Source of the DNA: Acidilutibacter cellobiosedens
GTDB taxonomy: Bacteria; Bacillota; Clostridia; Tissierellales; Acidilutibacteraceae
Length of the DNA: 64,000 nucleotides
Direction: 5' to 3'
Assembly (NCBI RefSeq): GCF_004103715.1
Contig: NZ_CP035282.1
Coordinates: forward strand, 248,001-312,000
The notes beneath the pieces were generated by a model, which made no database searches, was not told the DNA's origin, and saw only the letters and a list, made by a program, of their open reading frames with translations. The position numbers were made by a program, and so were the translations under genes. Position 1 is the first letter of the stretch; the number at the start of each line of letters is the position of its first letter. This document shows positions 45,887 to 54,495 of the stretch, in pieces.

Positions 45887-47074
45887 ATGGATGACAGATT
45901 CTATATTTATAAATTTTTAGATGAAGATGGTAACATACTTTATATTGGTAGAACTAATGATATTAGTAGAAGAATATTAAAGGAACACTTTACTGCTCTA
46001 GGGCATCTTCCATTTAACTGTTATAAATCTATAGAAAAGATCCAATATGCAGAGCTAAAAAACGAATCGGAACAAGTGGCATACGAAGCCATTTTAATTA
46101 ACAAATTAAAGCCACAGTATAATGTTCAATTTAAAGATGATGGATGTTTTGATGTTGAGTTACCAGAATTCCAGTGGTTAGATTTCAAATTACCACATGA
46201 CCATTACTTGGAATATTTAAAGGGCAGAAAAGACAAAACTCAAGATATACAGGATTTTCTATCTAATCATATAGAAAATTGGGACGAAAATGATGACACA
46301 TTAAAGACAGGTTTTATTGCATTTGATGAACTTATACCAATTGGTTCAACAGATCTTATTTTACTTGCAGGTGATACTACAATTGGGAAAACGGCATATG
46401 CACTAAATATTTGTGCTTTTGTGGCAAGTAAATTAAATAAGAAGGTATTATATGTTAATTTAAAAGAAGACGGTGAAATTTTAACAGAGAAGCTGATTGC
46501 CACTAAATCAAAATTGCCTTTAGATAAAATTAGGAGATATCAACTTCTTGAGCATGAGTTTCAGGCATATTATAATGCTGTAAATGAATTATCCAAAAGC
46601 AATATACAATTTACTAACCTAGATTATGAAAATAAAACTATAGATAAAATTATTAATGTAATAAAATCTAGTTCTTATGATTTGATAATCATTGATGATC
46701 TCCAATCCATTATTAATGACAAGGATATTTATATTAAAGATAAAACACTTGAGATTATGCAAAAACTAAAGAGTCTTACAACAGATCTAAAGACTCCATT
46801 GATTTTAATATCAGGAATTCCATCAGAAAAAATGAGGTCTAGAGTAGATCATAGACCATGTCTTTCTGACTTAGAATATGATAGTATGAGAACATTTCCA
46901 GACATAATTAAGTTATTATATAGAGATGAAGTTTATGAAGTGGATTCAGAGAAGAAAAACATTCTCGAAGTTATTGTAGCTAAAAATTTGTTATGTATAA
47001 ATTGTATAGTTGAACTAGTTTTTCTAAAAGAAAGTTCTGCTATAGTTAATATTGAAAAGAAAAAGAGTCTATAA
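45887..47074 (+). CDS. GIY-YIG nuclease domain fused to DnaB-type RecA ATPase
   Basis: 395 residues. Residues 5-80 are a GIY-YIG domain: YIYKF and LYIGRT, R29, and EAILINKLKPQYN with E67 as the metal-binding Glu. From residue 139 the protein is a DnaB helicase C-terminal domain: TGFIAFDELI, Walker A GDTTIGKTAYAL (162-173) and Walker B LIIIDDLQSI near residue 270. The usual DnaB N-terminal domain is missing. GAGGTGAGG precedes the ATG. Near the initiator and primase genes it could act in element replication, or as a nuclease-helicase against foreign DNA. The fusion is in one uninterrupted frame. Confidence 0.82.
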   Translation: MDDRFYIYKFLDEDGNILYIGRTNDISRRILKEHFTALGHLPFNCYKSIEKIQYAELKNESEQVAYEAILINKLKPQYNVQFKDDGCFDVELPEFQWLDFKLPHDHYLEYLKGRKDKTQDIQDFLSNHIENWDENDDTLKTGFIAFDELIPIGSTDLILLAGDTTIGKTAYALNICAFVASKLNKKVLYVNLKEDGEILTEKLIATKSKLPLDKIRRYQLLEHEFQAYYNAVNELSKSNIQFTNLDYENKTIDKIINVIKSSSYDLIIIDDLQSIINDKDIYIKDKTLEIMQKLKSLTTDLKTPLILISGIPSEKMRSRVDHRPCLSDLEYDSMRTFPDIIKLLYRDEVYEVDSEKKNILEVIVAKNLLCINCIVELVFLKESSAIVNIEKKKSL

Positions 47075-47108
47075 GAAAGATATATATGCCAATGATGTCT
47101 TTCTTCTT
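47073..47108 (+). terminator. Intrinsic terminator
   Basis: AAGAAAGA pairs with TCTTTCTT and is followed by CTTT, overlapping the stop of the GIY-YIG gene. Confidence 0.65.
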
Positions 47109-47141
47109 TAGTGCTATTTTATTATATGGTATTACCAATAT

Positions 47142-48023
47142 TTAAAGCATATTGAGTTTATTTACAGCGTCCATTTTGTTTTTGCGGGAAACATTTACAT
47201 AGAAATTTACCGTTGTTTGTATACTGCTGTGACCTGCAAGTTTAGATATTATAGAAATTGGGACGTTTTTGGACATTAGGCGGGTACAAAATGTATGACG
47301 GAGGGTATGTGCAGAAAAGCTTTCTATTTCGGCAATACGGCAATATTTTTTAATGATCTTATCTATTGTTTCACGACGTAGGGGACCTCTTTGACCTAGA
47401 AACAATTTTTTATGATGGTAATTTCTATTGGAAGTGTATTCCTCTATAGCTTTTTTTGCTTGTGCATTCAAGGGAACTTCCCTGTATTTACCGCCTTTTC
47501 CGTTTCTGATAATGATGTAAGAATAATTTTGGCTGCCATTTCGCTGGGTAATATGTATATCATCCAATGTTAATGAAACAAGTTCTGAAACTCGTATGCC
47601 TGTATTTATTAAAAGCTCTATTATTGCAATATCCCTTTTATTACCATTTGAGTATACTGCACGCCTGAATCTATTTAGTTCGTTTCTTTCTATAGTTTGT
47701 ATTTCCCTATCATGAGTATCAGCTATAGAAATACCGTAAATGGCCGTTTCTGTGCCAGTTCCTAAATTAATTAGGAATTGGTTATAACTTTTCAGAGCGG
47801 TCATTTTTCTGTTTACGGAGGATGGTTTTAGCTTTATGACATTGTGCAAGTAGTTTCGGTATTCACGAGCGTCCTGTTCAAGAATTTTGCCATCGAAATT
47901 TTTTGCATATGTATCCATAAACCAAATCAAATACTCTCTAATATCGGAACAATAATTTATAACGGTATTATGGCTTTTGCCATCTTTTTGTAAAGCAACC
48001 CTAAACTCTTCTATCCAGTCCAT
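47142..48023 (-). CDS. Tyrosine recombinase (XerC/D-like integrase)
   Basis: 293 residues. Full catalytic set: R144 (TGIRVSEL), K177, H239 and R242 (HTLRHTFC), H265 (LAGHSS) and nucleophile Y275 (NFYVNV). N-terminal SAM-like core-binding domain. It lies beside an intergenic region rich in inverted repeats (48100-48192), probably its recombination site. It could be the integrase of a separate element or a resolvase for the Tn7-like transposon. Confidence 0.92.
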   Translation of the reverse strand: MDWIEEFRVALQKDGKSHNTVINYCSDIREYLIWFMDTYAKNFDGKILEQDAREYRNYLHNVIKLKPSSVNRKMTALKSYNQFLINLGTGTETAIYGISIADTHDREIQTIERNELNRFRRAVYSNGNKRDIAIIELLINTGIRVSELVSLTLDDIHITQRNGSQNYSYIIIRNGKGGKYREVPLNAQAKKAIEEYTSNRNYHHKKLFLGQRGPLRRETIDKIIKKYCRIAEIESFSAHTLRHTFCTRLMSKNVPISIISKLAGHSSIQTTVNFYVNVSRKNKMDAVNKLNML

Positions 48024-48099
48024 CTACAGCATCTCCTTCCGCTGTTTGCTTGTTAGAAAATATCCAAGCTCATCACATAATTTGGCTTCATAATGATAT

Positions 48100-48192
48100 A
48101 TTATGTAGCGAGTTTTACGTTTTTGAAAACGAACTTATGCGGATAATTCGTTATTAAAATCGAATTAAGACTTAAAAAACTGGCTACATAAT
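48100..48192. other. Inverted-repeat cluster, possible recombination site
   Basis: ATTATGTAGC (48100-48109) and GCTACATAAT (48183-48192) are perfect inverted repeats enclosing CGTTTT-TG-AAAACG (48118-48131) and TAATTCG/CGAATTA (near 48145 and 48160). It lies directly upstream of the tyrosine recombinase gene. Confidence 0.5.
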
Positions 48193-48746
48193 TATTTAGC
48201 TCTGTTTAAATTCAGTTTCATAAAATCATATAATATATTGTTCATAGTTTTTATGACTTCCGATAATGTTTCATTATGAAGAGTTAATATCTTTGAATGA
48301 AAGTCTGAATTAGAAACTGTAATATTCGAATAGGCTAAATCGTTGAAGTAAATAATTATTTCATTAATGACTTTTAATAGCATTTGTAGAGACTCTTCAT
48401 TTACCTTTTCCTTATTGTATGCTTCTAAAGAAGATGTAAGATTTTCGATTACAAATTGCATATTTGAAGGATCACCCATATTAATTGATTCAAAACCTTT
48501 TAATAAGCTATTTAGTATATTAGATTTTTCCACTATCTTCTTGTCTCTTATATTAGTCCTCCCCATTAGAAAGTCTAAAGAAACATTAAAAAAGTCAGCC
48601 ATCTTAACAATGTTATCTAGTTTTGGTTCAGCTTCATTTTTTTCATACTTGTTCCAAGCCGAAATAGAAAGATCAAACATTTCAGCCATGTCTTTCATTG
48701 TCAACCCTTTTTCACTTCGGAGCATTTTAATGCGTTCTCCAATCAT
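48192..48746 (-). CDS. XRE-family transcriptional regulator
   Basis: About 184 residues. N-terminal helix-turn-helix (MLRSEKGLTMKDMAEMFDLS, ISAWNKYEKNEAEP) followed by a helical C-terminal domain for oligomer or ligand contacts. ATG 48746 is chosen because 48752 abuts the Shine-Dalgarno GGAGGG. Divergent from a second small XRE gene, with three operator-like repeats between them. Confidence 0.87.
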   Translation of the reverse strand: MIGERIKMLRSEKGLTMKDMAEMFDLSISAWNKYEKNEAEPKLDNIVKMADFFNVSLDFLMGRTNIRDKKIVEKSNILNSLLKGFESINMGDPSNMQFVIENLTSSLEAYNKEKVNEESLQMLLKVINEIIIYFNDLAYSNITVSNSDFHSKILTLHNETLSEVIKTMNNILYDFMKLNLNRAK

Positions 48747-48761
48747 AACCATCCCTCCTTG

Positions 48762-48873
48762 TTACACTAAAAGTATAACATAAAAAATATCACATAAAAA
48801 GTAAAAAAAGTAGGGAGTAAAAGTTGCAATTACACCTTTAGTATAATATAATTAAATTACACTAAAGGTGTAA
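48762..48873. promoter_or_regulatory. Three XRE operators between divergent regulators
   Basis: TTACACTAAAAGTATAA (48762-48778), TTACACCTTTAGTATAA (48830-48846) and TTACACTAAAGGTGTAA (48857-48873) are copies of one near-palindrome. One overlaps the promoter side of each gene, as in a cI/cro-type switch. Confidence 0.75.
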
Positions 48874-48889
48874 GAAAGGTGATGATAGT

Positions 48890-49111
48890 ATGGAAAAGTC
48901 AGTAGACAAACTATATAATGTCAAAAAAATAAGATTGGAAAGGGCAAAACAAGGCAAAAATATCCGAGAACTTGCCGACTTGGCAAAGCTGGATCCTAAA
49001 ACAGTATCCCGAATAGAAAAACAAAAGGTAATACCAAGACCACAAACAATCGGGAAAATCGCAGCAGCTTTAGGAAAAAATTATGAAGATTTTTTTTGTC
49101 AAGTCCGCTGA
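48890..49111 (+). CDS. Small XRE-family regulator
   Basis: 73 residues, one helix-turn-helix (NIRELADLAKLDPKTVSRIE). GAAAGGTGAT precedes the ATG. Cro-like in size and position opposite the longer XRE regulator. Confidence 0.85.
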   Translation: MEKSVDKLYNVKKIRLERAKQGKNIRELADLAKLDPKTVSRIEKQKVIPRPQTIGKIAAALGKNYEDFFCQVR

Positions 49112-49197
49112 ATTACTGATAAGGTGAGAAGAAAACATATCAGTTAATATAGACAATTAAATAATTATATAAAACAAAATTAGAAAGGATGATAGCT

Positions 49198-49722
49198 ATG
49201 AAAAATAAAATTGAGCAAAACGAAAAAGGCATTCAGATAAAGGTGGATTCACTACTATATGAGACTGTTAGGCAATACTGTTCCTCTAATTTATATCCTT
49301 TGGAGAGTTCAGAAGAAATAGAGAAAATGGCTTCTATAGAAGATAAAAGTATGTATATTAAAAACAAAATGCGCAATATGATTTTTGCGCTTACAGGACT
49401 ATTTAATATGACAAGGAAGGAACTTGAGGGATATTTTAGTGCAAGAGAGGCCTTTCTTTTGGTTCGTATTTGTTATAATGGTCTATTTCATGTTAAGAGG
49501 ATTAATCCTAAACTCCTTATTATCATGAAACTTGAGGATAGTTTGAAATATGAACCTACTGCGTTTACAGAAGAAGATATTGAAATTGCTAAAACGCTAA
49601 AAGAAAAGCTTCAAGCTTTAACTACTTTCCAAGCTTACACTATAATGATGCTAGCTTGTTCATTCAAAGGGAAACAAAATTTTACAATTGATGATGTCGG
49701 AGAAGCTTTTTTGGCTGCATAA
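49198..49722 (+). CDS. Unknown helical protein upstream of tnsA
   Basis: About 174 residues. ATG 49198 is preferred since 49189 abuts AAAGG. Helical, with a segment MRNMIFALTGLFNMTRKELE then YFSAREAFLLVRICYNGLFH. No family recognised. It sits between the XRE switch and the transposition genes and has its own terminator. Confidence 0.55.
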   Translation: MKNKIEQNEKGIQIKVDSLLYETVRQYCSSNLYPLESSEEIEKMASIEDKSMYIKNKMRNMIFALTGLFNMTRKELEGYFSAREAFLLVRICYNGLFHVKRINPKLLIIMKLEDSLKYEPTAFTEEDIEIAKTLKEKLQALTTFQAYTIMMLACSFKGKQNFTIDDVGEAFLAA

Positions 49723-49765
49723 AACGCTTCAAGTTTGTGAAGAGAAAACTCTATAAATGCTTATT

Positions 49766-49796
49766 AAGGGGCTTATATTTTATATAGCCCCTTTAA
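49766..49796 (+). terminator. Intrinsic terminator ahead of tnsA
   Basis: AAGGGGCT pairs with AGCCCCTT across TTATATTTTATAT-type loop bases, followed by TAAATTAATTT. Confidence 0.8.
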
Positions 49797-49802
49797 ATTA
49801 AT

Positions 49803-50633
49803 TTGATTAAGGTGGTTGATAACATTGGGAAATACAATACCGAATGGACTAAAGAAAAATATGAGCGATTTATAAAGGAAGGGCGTGGGCTAGGAGAAGG
49901 AGAGAGTTACAAACCTTGGCTCACAATACAAGATTTTCCCTCTATGGGTAGGGCCACGAGGATAATGGGATGGAAAACAAAGCGTATTCATCATTTTTTC
50001 TCTGATTTGCAACTGAAGTATTTCTACCTTTTAGAGTGGGAAGAAAGTGTTGTAGATATTAGAGAACACTATCCTCTTTTAGATTTTGATGAGGTAATTG
50101 AGGATAAAATGGATTTAAGACTTGATAAATTTATAGATAGAAAAACCAAGGTGCCATACGTCTTGTCTACTACATTTCTTATTACGTTATTTAAGCCAGG
50201 AAATAAGGTAGAATTTGTGGCTAGGAGTATAAAAATAGCTTCAGATTTGCAGAAAAAAATAACTATAGAAAGATTAGAAGCGGAACGGCGATATTGGAGT
50301 GCCAAAGGGATAGATTGGGGCATTGTAACAAATAAAGATATTAATACTGTAATGTCAAAAAATGTTGAATGGTTACATTCGACTATGAACACAGAAAGTT
50401 ATAACGGGATTAAGGAGGAACAATTGGATGAACTGGCGGAAGGGTTATTATATAGATTAAAAAGTTCAGAGTCTGTTCGCAAAATAATAAGGAAATATGA
50501 GAAGGACTATTGTCTTGATGCTGGAACAGGTATTTTACTTTTTAAATATTTATTATTAAAGAGGAAAATATTTATCAACATGAATGAGCCCATAAAGTTT
50601 AATATACCAGGCCAATCCCTTTGGTTACCTTAA
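49803..50633 (+). CDS. tnsA: TnsA-like endonuclease
   Basis: TnsA makes the 5' strand cuts that let Tn7 transpose by cut-and-paste. About 276 residues. Family hallmarks: YLLEWEESVVDIREHYPL (E78 candidate ligand) and FVARSIKI (K144). The catalytic Asp, expected in a motif like MTTDFL, appears as Thr: VLSTTFLIT (T124). If the alignment is right the protein may not cut. The start is unclear: TTG 49803, GTG 49812 and ATT 49824 share the frame, with AAGGTGG at 49807-49813. Confidence 0.82.
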   Translation: MIKVVDNIGKYNTEWTKEKYERFIKEGRGLGEGESYKPWLTIQDFPSMGRATRIMGWKTKRIHHFFSDLQLKYFYLLEWEESVVDIREHYPLLDFDEVIEDKMDLRLDKFIDRKTKVPYVLSTTFLITLFKPGNKVEFVARSIKIASDLQKKITIERLEAERRYWSAKGIDWGIVTNKDINTVMSKNVEWLHSTMNTESYNGIKEEQLDELAEGLLYRLKSSESVRKIIRKYEKDYCLDAGTGILLFKYLLLKRKIFINMNEPIKFNIPGQSLWLP

Positions 50634-50657
50634 AAATGATGGAAGGGAGGTTAGCAA

Positions 50658-52823
50658 ATGAGATTTACAGTTAATACAATAATAAAGTGGGAAGTTGAAG
50701 ATGAAAAACAGAGTTTAGAACGAATTCTTTTTCTTGATCAGGATTTATTGTATGTAATAAATATAAATGATAACTCGCTACCCTTTCCAAGAAAAATTTC
50801 CGATATAAATGAAGCACTATTCGACGAACGAGCACAAATTGTTAACGAAGATCCTTATTTATTACTAATATCAGATGAAGAGCTGCCACCAAAACATAAA
50901 GAAAAAAGGGATAAAGCATGGAAGATAATTAAAAATTTTGTAAGAAATGAGCCCGAAATATTTGAACCAACATATCGCAGAAAACTTATTAAGAAAACTG
51001 TTGAACAGTTTGATGTTAGTGAAAATACTGTTGCCAGCTATCTAAAAAGATATTGGAAAAGAGGGAAAACCCCTAATGCTTTAGTTCCAGATTATAGATA
51101 TTGTGGAGGTCCAGGAAAAGAGAGAACGGCTGGAAAAGTAAAAAGGGGTAGACCTCGAAAACACCAGAACATAACTGGAGAAGGAATAAATATTACGGAA
51201 GATATAAAAAAAACCTTCCGTATTGCTATAAATAAATATTATTACACCACGGCAAAAAACTCTTTGGTTTTAACCTATGAACTGATGAGGAAAGAATATT
51301 TTGTAGATGGTTTTATAGAGGCAAATGGAGTGAAAATACCTATTATAAAGCCTCAATCGCAGATTCCGAGTTTTGGGCAGTTTCGATATTGGTTTGAGAA
51401 AGAAAGAAACATCAAAAGAGAGATTACCAGCCGATATAGTAATAAAAAATATCAAAAGCAATATCGACCTATTATAGGAAACACTGCTAGTGACGTTCTG
51501 CAACCTGGGACTTTTGAAATAGATTGCCAGGTGGGGGATGTCTATTTAGTATCAAGGTTTAATAAAAATTGGGTTATTGGTAGACCTGCTATCTATGCGG
51601 TTATTGATAAATTTAGCCGTGTCATATGTGGAATATATATTGGCCTTGAAACAGGTTCTTATGTTGGTGCAATGATGGCACTTTTAAATGCAACTATGGA
51701 TAAGGTTAGATTTTGTAAACAGTATGGCATTGAAATACATGAAGAGGATTGGCCCATTCATTATTTACCAGAAACTATTATTGCAGATCGAGGAGAATTA
51801 GAGGGCGGAAACATCGAGGACTTAATCAATATATTAAATGTTAAAGTACAGAATACCCCTCCCTACCGTGCAGACTTAAAATCAGCAGTGGAAAGGTTCT
51901 TCGGGCTTACAAATGAGAGAGTGAAACCATTTTTGCCAGGAGTAGTAGATTTGGACGGGCGAGAAAGAGGAGATAAGGATTACCGACTAAAGGCAAAGCT
52001 TGATTTATATCAGTTTACCCAAATTATGATTAAGTGTATTTTATATCACAACAACTATTATAACTTGAACTACTATAAAAGGGATGAAATGATGATCGCA
52101 GATGATGTTCCCTGTATTCCCATTAAGCTTTGGAGTTGGGGGATTGCAAATAGAGGTGGAACACTGCGCACCGTTCCTGAAGATGTAGTAAAGTTGGCTC
52201 TGATGCCTTCTGATACAGCAACCGTTACAGCAAAAGGGGTAAAATATAAGGATATGTATTATGCATCTACTTCAATGCTAAAGGGACAAGCTTTTGTTAA
52301 TGCCAGAACAAAAGGGACTTGGAAGGTAAAGATAAGTTTCGACCCTAGGGATATGAACTATATTTATGTACATGGTAAAGGGATTAATGATTATGAAAAA
52401 TGCTATCTAATAGATGGAAACAGCAGGTATAAGGATAAGGCGATAGAGGAGATTGAATATTTGCTTGCCGTGGAGAGAATGCAGAAAGAAAAAAGTGAAG
52501 ATGCAGTGGCACAAGCAAAGACACAGCTGATTGTAGAGATAGAGGATATTGTTGAAGAAGCAAATGATGATTACAAGAGAGAGACAAATCCTATAAAAAG
52601 TGATAAACAAAGGGTAAAAAATATAAGAGAAAATCGTAAAGCCGAAAAAACAGTGAGAAGGACGGAAGAAGTTTTTGAATTAGGACATGAAGATGAAAAT
52701 CATTATAGCAGTATTATTTCTAGTAAGAAGGGTTTTGAGGAAGAAAAAAGCACTTTAGATTTGTTCTTTAGAAAACAAAAGGAGGGCTTGGCAAATGGGG
52801 GAGGTTTGGATTCCAAGTGGTAG
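50658..52823 (+). CDS. tnsB: TnsB transposase (Mu/rve DDE family)
   Basis: 721 residues. DDE catalytic triad: Asp in FEIDCQVGD near residue 288, Asp in IIADRGELEG near residue 376 and Glu in KSAVERFFG near residue 412. N-terminal helix-turn-helix segment (TVEQFDVSENTVASYLKRYW) binds the transposon-end repeats. The lysine-rich C-terminal tail probably contacts TnsC. GGGAGG lies before the ATG; the gene overlaps tnsC by 29 bp. Confidence 0.95.
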   Translation: MRFTVNTIIKWEVEDEKQSLERILFLDQDLLYVININDNSLPFPRKISDINEALFDERAQIVNEDPYLLLISDEELPPKHKEKRDKAWKIIKNFVRNEPEIFEPTYRRKLIKKTVEQFDVSENTVASYLKRYWKRGKTPNALVPDYRYCGGPGKERTAGKVKRGRPRKHQNITGEGINITEDIKKTFRIAINKYYYTTAKNSLVLTYELMRKEYFVDGFIEANGVKIPIIKPQSQIPSFGQFRYWFEKERNIKREITSRYSNKKYQKQYRPIIGNTASDVLQPGTFEIDCQVGDVYLVSRFNKNWVIGRPAIYAVIDKFSRVICGIYIGLETGSYVGAMMALLNATMDKVRFCKQYGIEIHEEDWPIHYLPETIIADRGELEGGNIEDLINILNVKVQNTPPYRADLKSAVERFFGLTNERVKPFLPGVVDLDGRERGDKDYRLKAKLDLYQFTQIMIKCILYHNNYYNLNYYKRDEMMIADDVPCIPIKLWSWGIANRGGTLRTVPEDVVKLALMPSDTATVTAKGVKYKDMYYASTSMLKGQAFVNARTKGTWKVKISFDPRDMNYIYVHGKGINDYEKCYLIDGNSRYKDKAIEEIEYLLAVERMQKEKSEDAVAQAKTQLIVEIEDIVEEANDDYKRETNPIKSDKQRVKNIRENRKAEKTVRRTEEVFELGHEDENHYSSIISSKKGFEEEKSTLDLFFRKQKEGLANGGGLDSKW

Positions 52824-54495
52824 TATGGCCGTAGAAGCAGAATATAAAGAGCAGATAATACCAGATTATAAAGACAATCCTTTTATAGAAGCCCTTCCGA
52901 GCCTTATGGCTCCAGATGAAGTAATAGAAAAACTGGCTTTTTATCCTCAATATAATTCCAGTGAAAGACAGTTAGAGAGCCACTATAGAATACACATGAT
53001 AGATAGGATGTTCCAAGTGTTTCAGCCCCTACCTATGAGTATAGAATTGGAAAGCAAGATTGCCCGTGCTGTTCGTCAGGGATATCTATCCAGAAATCCC
53101 TTTGGGAGAGAGCTAGTTTGGGGATTTCGTCAGGATTATTATAGAAAAAATAATATTAATTTAAGCGCTGATAGCGGATTTTATTCTTCATCTTTAGGTT
53201 TTACCTTAATAGGTATATCGGGCCTGGGGAAAACTTCTTCACTTCAGAGGATACTTAATTTGTATCCTCAAATTCTTGTCCATTCGGAGTATAAAAATAT
53301 GCATTTTTCGGTGTATCAAGTCGTCTGGATGAAACTGGAGTGCCCACACGATGGTTCTATAAAAGGTTTACTATATGAATTTTTTTCCGAAACAGATAGA
53401 TTGCTCGGGACCAACTATTACCAGAAAATGATGAAAATAAGAGCGACAACGGATGCTATGATGACGGTAATGAATCAAGTGGTAAGGAATTGTTCATTGG
53501 GATTGCTTGTAATAGATGAAATTCAGCATTTAAGTATGGCAAAATCGGGTGGTAGTGAAAAGATGTTAAACTTTTTTGTAAACCTTGTAAATAATGTAGG
53601 TGTTCCAGTGATTTTAGTGGGAACTCCCAAAGCAATTGCTGTGTTTCAGGGAGATTTTAGACAAGCAAGAAGAGGAGCGGGTCCAGCAGGCGATATGATC
53701 TGTGATAGGATTCAGAAGGATGGGGTATGGGATTTATTAGTTAACTCTATTTGGCGTTATCAGTGGACGAGGAAAGAAACTCCTCTTACTCCTGAAATAA
53801 ATAATGTGTTATATGAAGAAACACAGGGCATTCCAGATTTATTAAAAAAAGTTTATGGTATTGCACAGGCCTATACAATTTCTACAGGCAAAGAAGAAAT
53901 AACTCCTTATATTATTAAAAAAGTGGCTAAACAAAACTTAAAACTGGTGCAGCCAATGCTTACTGCCTTAAAAACTGGCAATGTCAGAGAAATTGCTAAA
54001 TTTGAAGATATATGTATGTTAAATATAAATTTCAATGGTTTTTTGACTAGAACAAAACAGTCTATTACTTTAGATTTAAAAGCTAAAGCAATTAAAAAGC
54101 AGGAAAAAGAACAAAAGAAAGAAGATATGATGGATAAGAAAAAGGAGGCAGTTTTGAAGCTTATAGATCTGGGATTTGATGCTAAAAAGGCTCAAAAAAC
54201 TATCGATAAGATGGATTATGAGCAAGGTAACGAGAATGTAAGTATAAATAGTATAGTATTAGATGCAATAAAACTTCTTACAGATGGAGAAAAGAAAAAC
54301 AAAGCAAGTGGTGAAGGGAAGGTTAAATATGATGCATCTGATATTCGGTATATAGTTGAACAGGGTAAAAAATATAATAAAAGTGCATATGAATCGCTAT
54401 TAGAGAAAGGTTACATTAAGACATTTCAAAATGATGTCTTTTCTTTTCAGAGGAGATGGTGCAGTGAACTTTTTTCCAACACCATATCCAGATGA
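52795..54495 (+). CDS. tnsC: TnsC AAA+ regulator
   Basis: 566 residues. Walker A GISGLGKTSS near residue 141 and Walker B LLVIDEIQHLS near residue 238. It links target choice by TnsD to the transposase. AGGAGG precedes the ATG inside the tnsB end, so translation is coupled. A charged C-terminal extension (KAIKKQEKEQKKEDMMDKKK) follows the ATPase. Confidence 0.94.
   Translation: MGEVWIPSGSMAVEAEYKEQIIPDYKDNPFIEALPSLMAPDEVIEKLAFYPQYNSSERQLESHYRIHMIDRMFQVFQPLPMSIELESKIARAVRQGYLSRNPFGRELVWGFRQDYYRKNNINLSADSGFYSSSLGFTLIGISGLGKTSSLQRILNLYPQILVHSEYKNMHFSVYQVVWMKLECPHDGSIKGLLYEFFSETDRLLGTNYYQKMMKIRATTDAMMTVMNQVVRNCSLGLLVIDEIQHLSMAKSGGSEKMLNFFVNLVNNVGVPVILVGTPKAIAVFQGDFRQARRGAGPAGDMICDRIQKDGVWDLLVNSIWRYQWTRKETPLTPEINNVLYEETQGIPDLLKKVYGIAQAYTISTGKEEITPYIIKKVAKQNLKLVQPMLTALKTGNVREIAKFEDICMLNINFNGFLTRTKQSITLDLKAKAIKKQEKEQKKEDMMDKKKEAVLKLIDLGFDAKKAQKTIDKMDYEQGNENVSINSIVLDAIKLLTDGEKKNKASGEGKVKYDASDIRYIVEQGKKYNKSAYESLLEKGYIKTFQNDVFSFQRRWCSELFSNTISR

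Noticed and set aside
48367-48783. 138-codon plus-strand frame
   Set aside because: Antisense to the XRE regulator, which has a clear helix-turn-helix and ribosome binding site.
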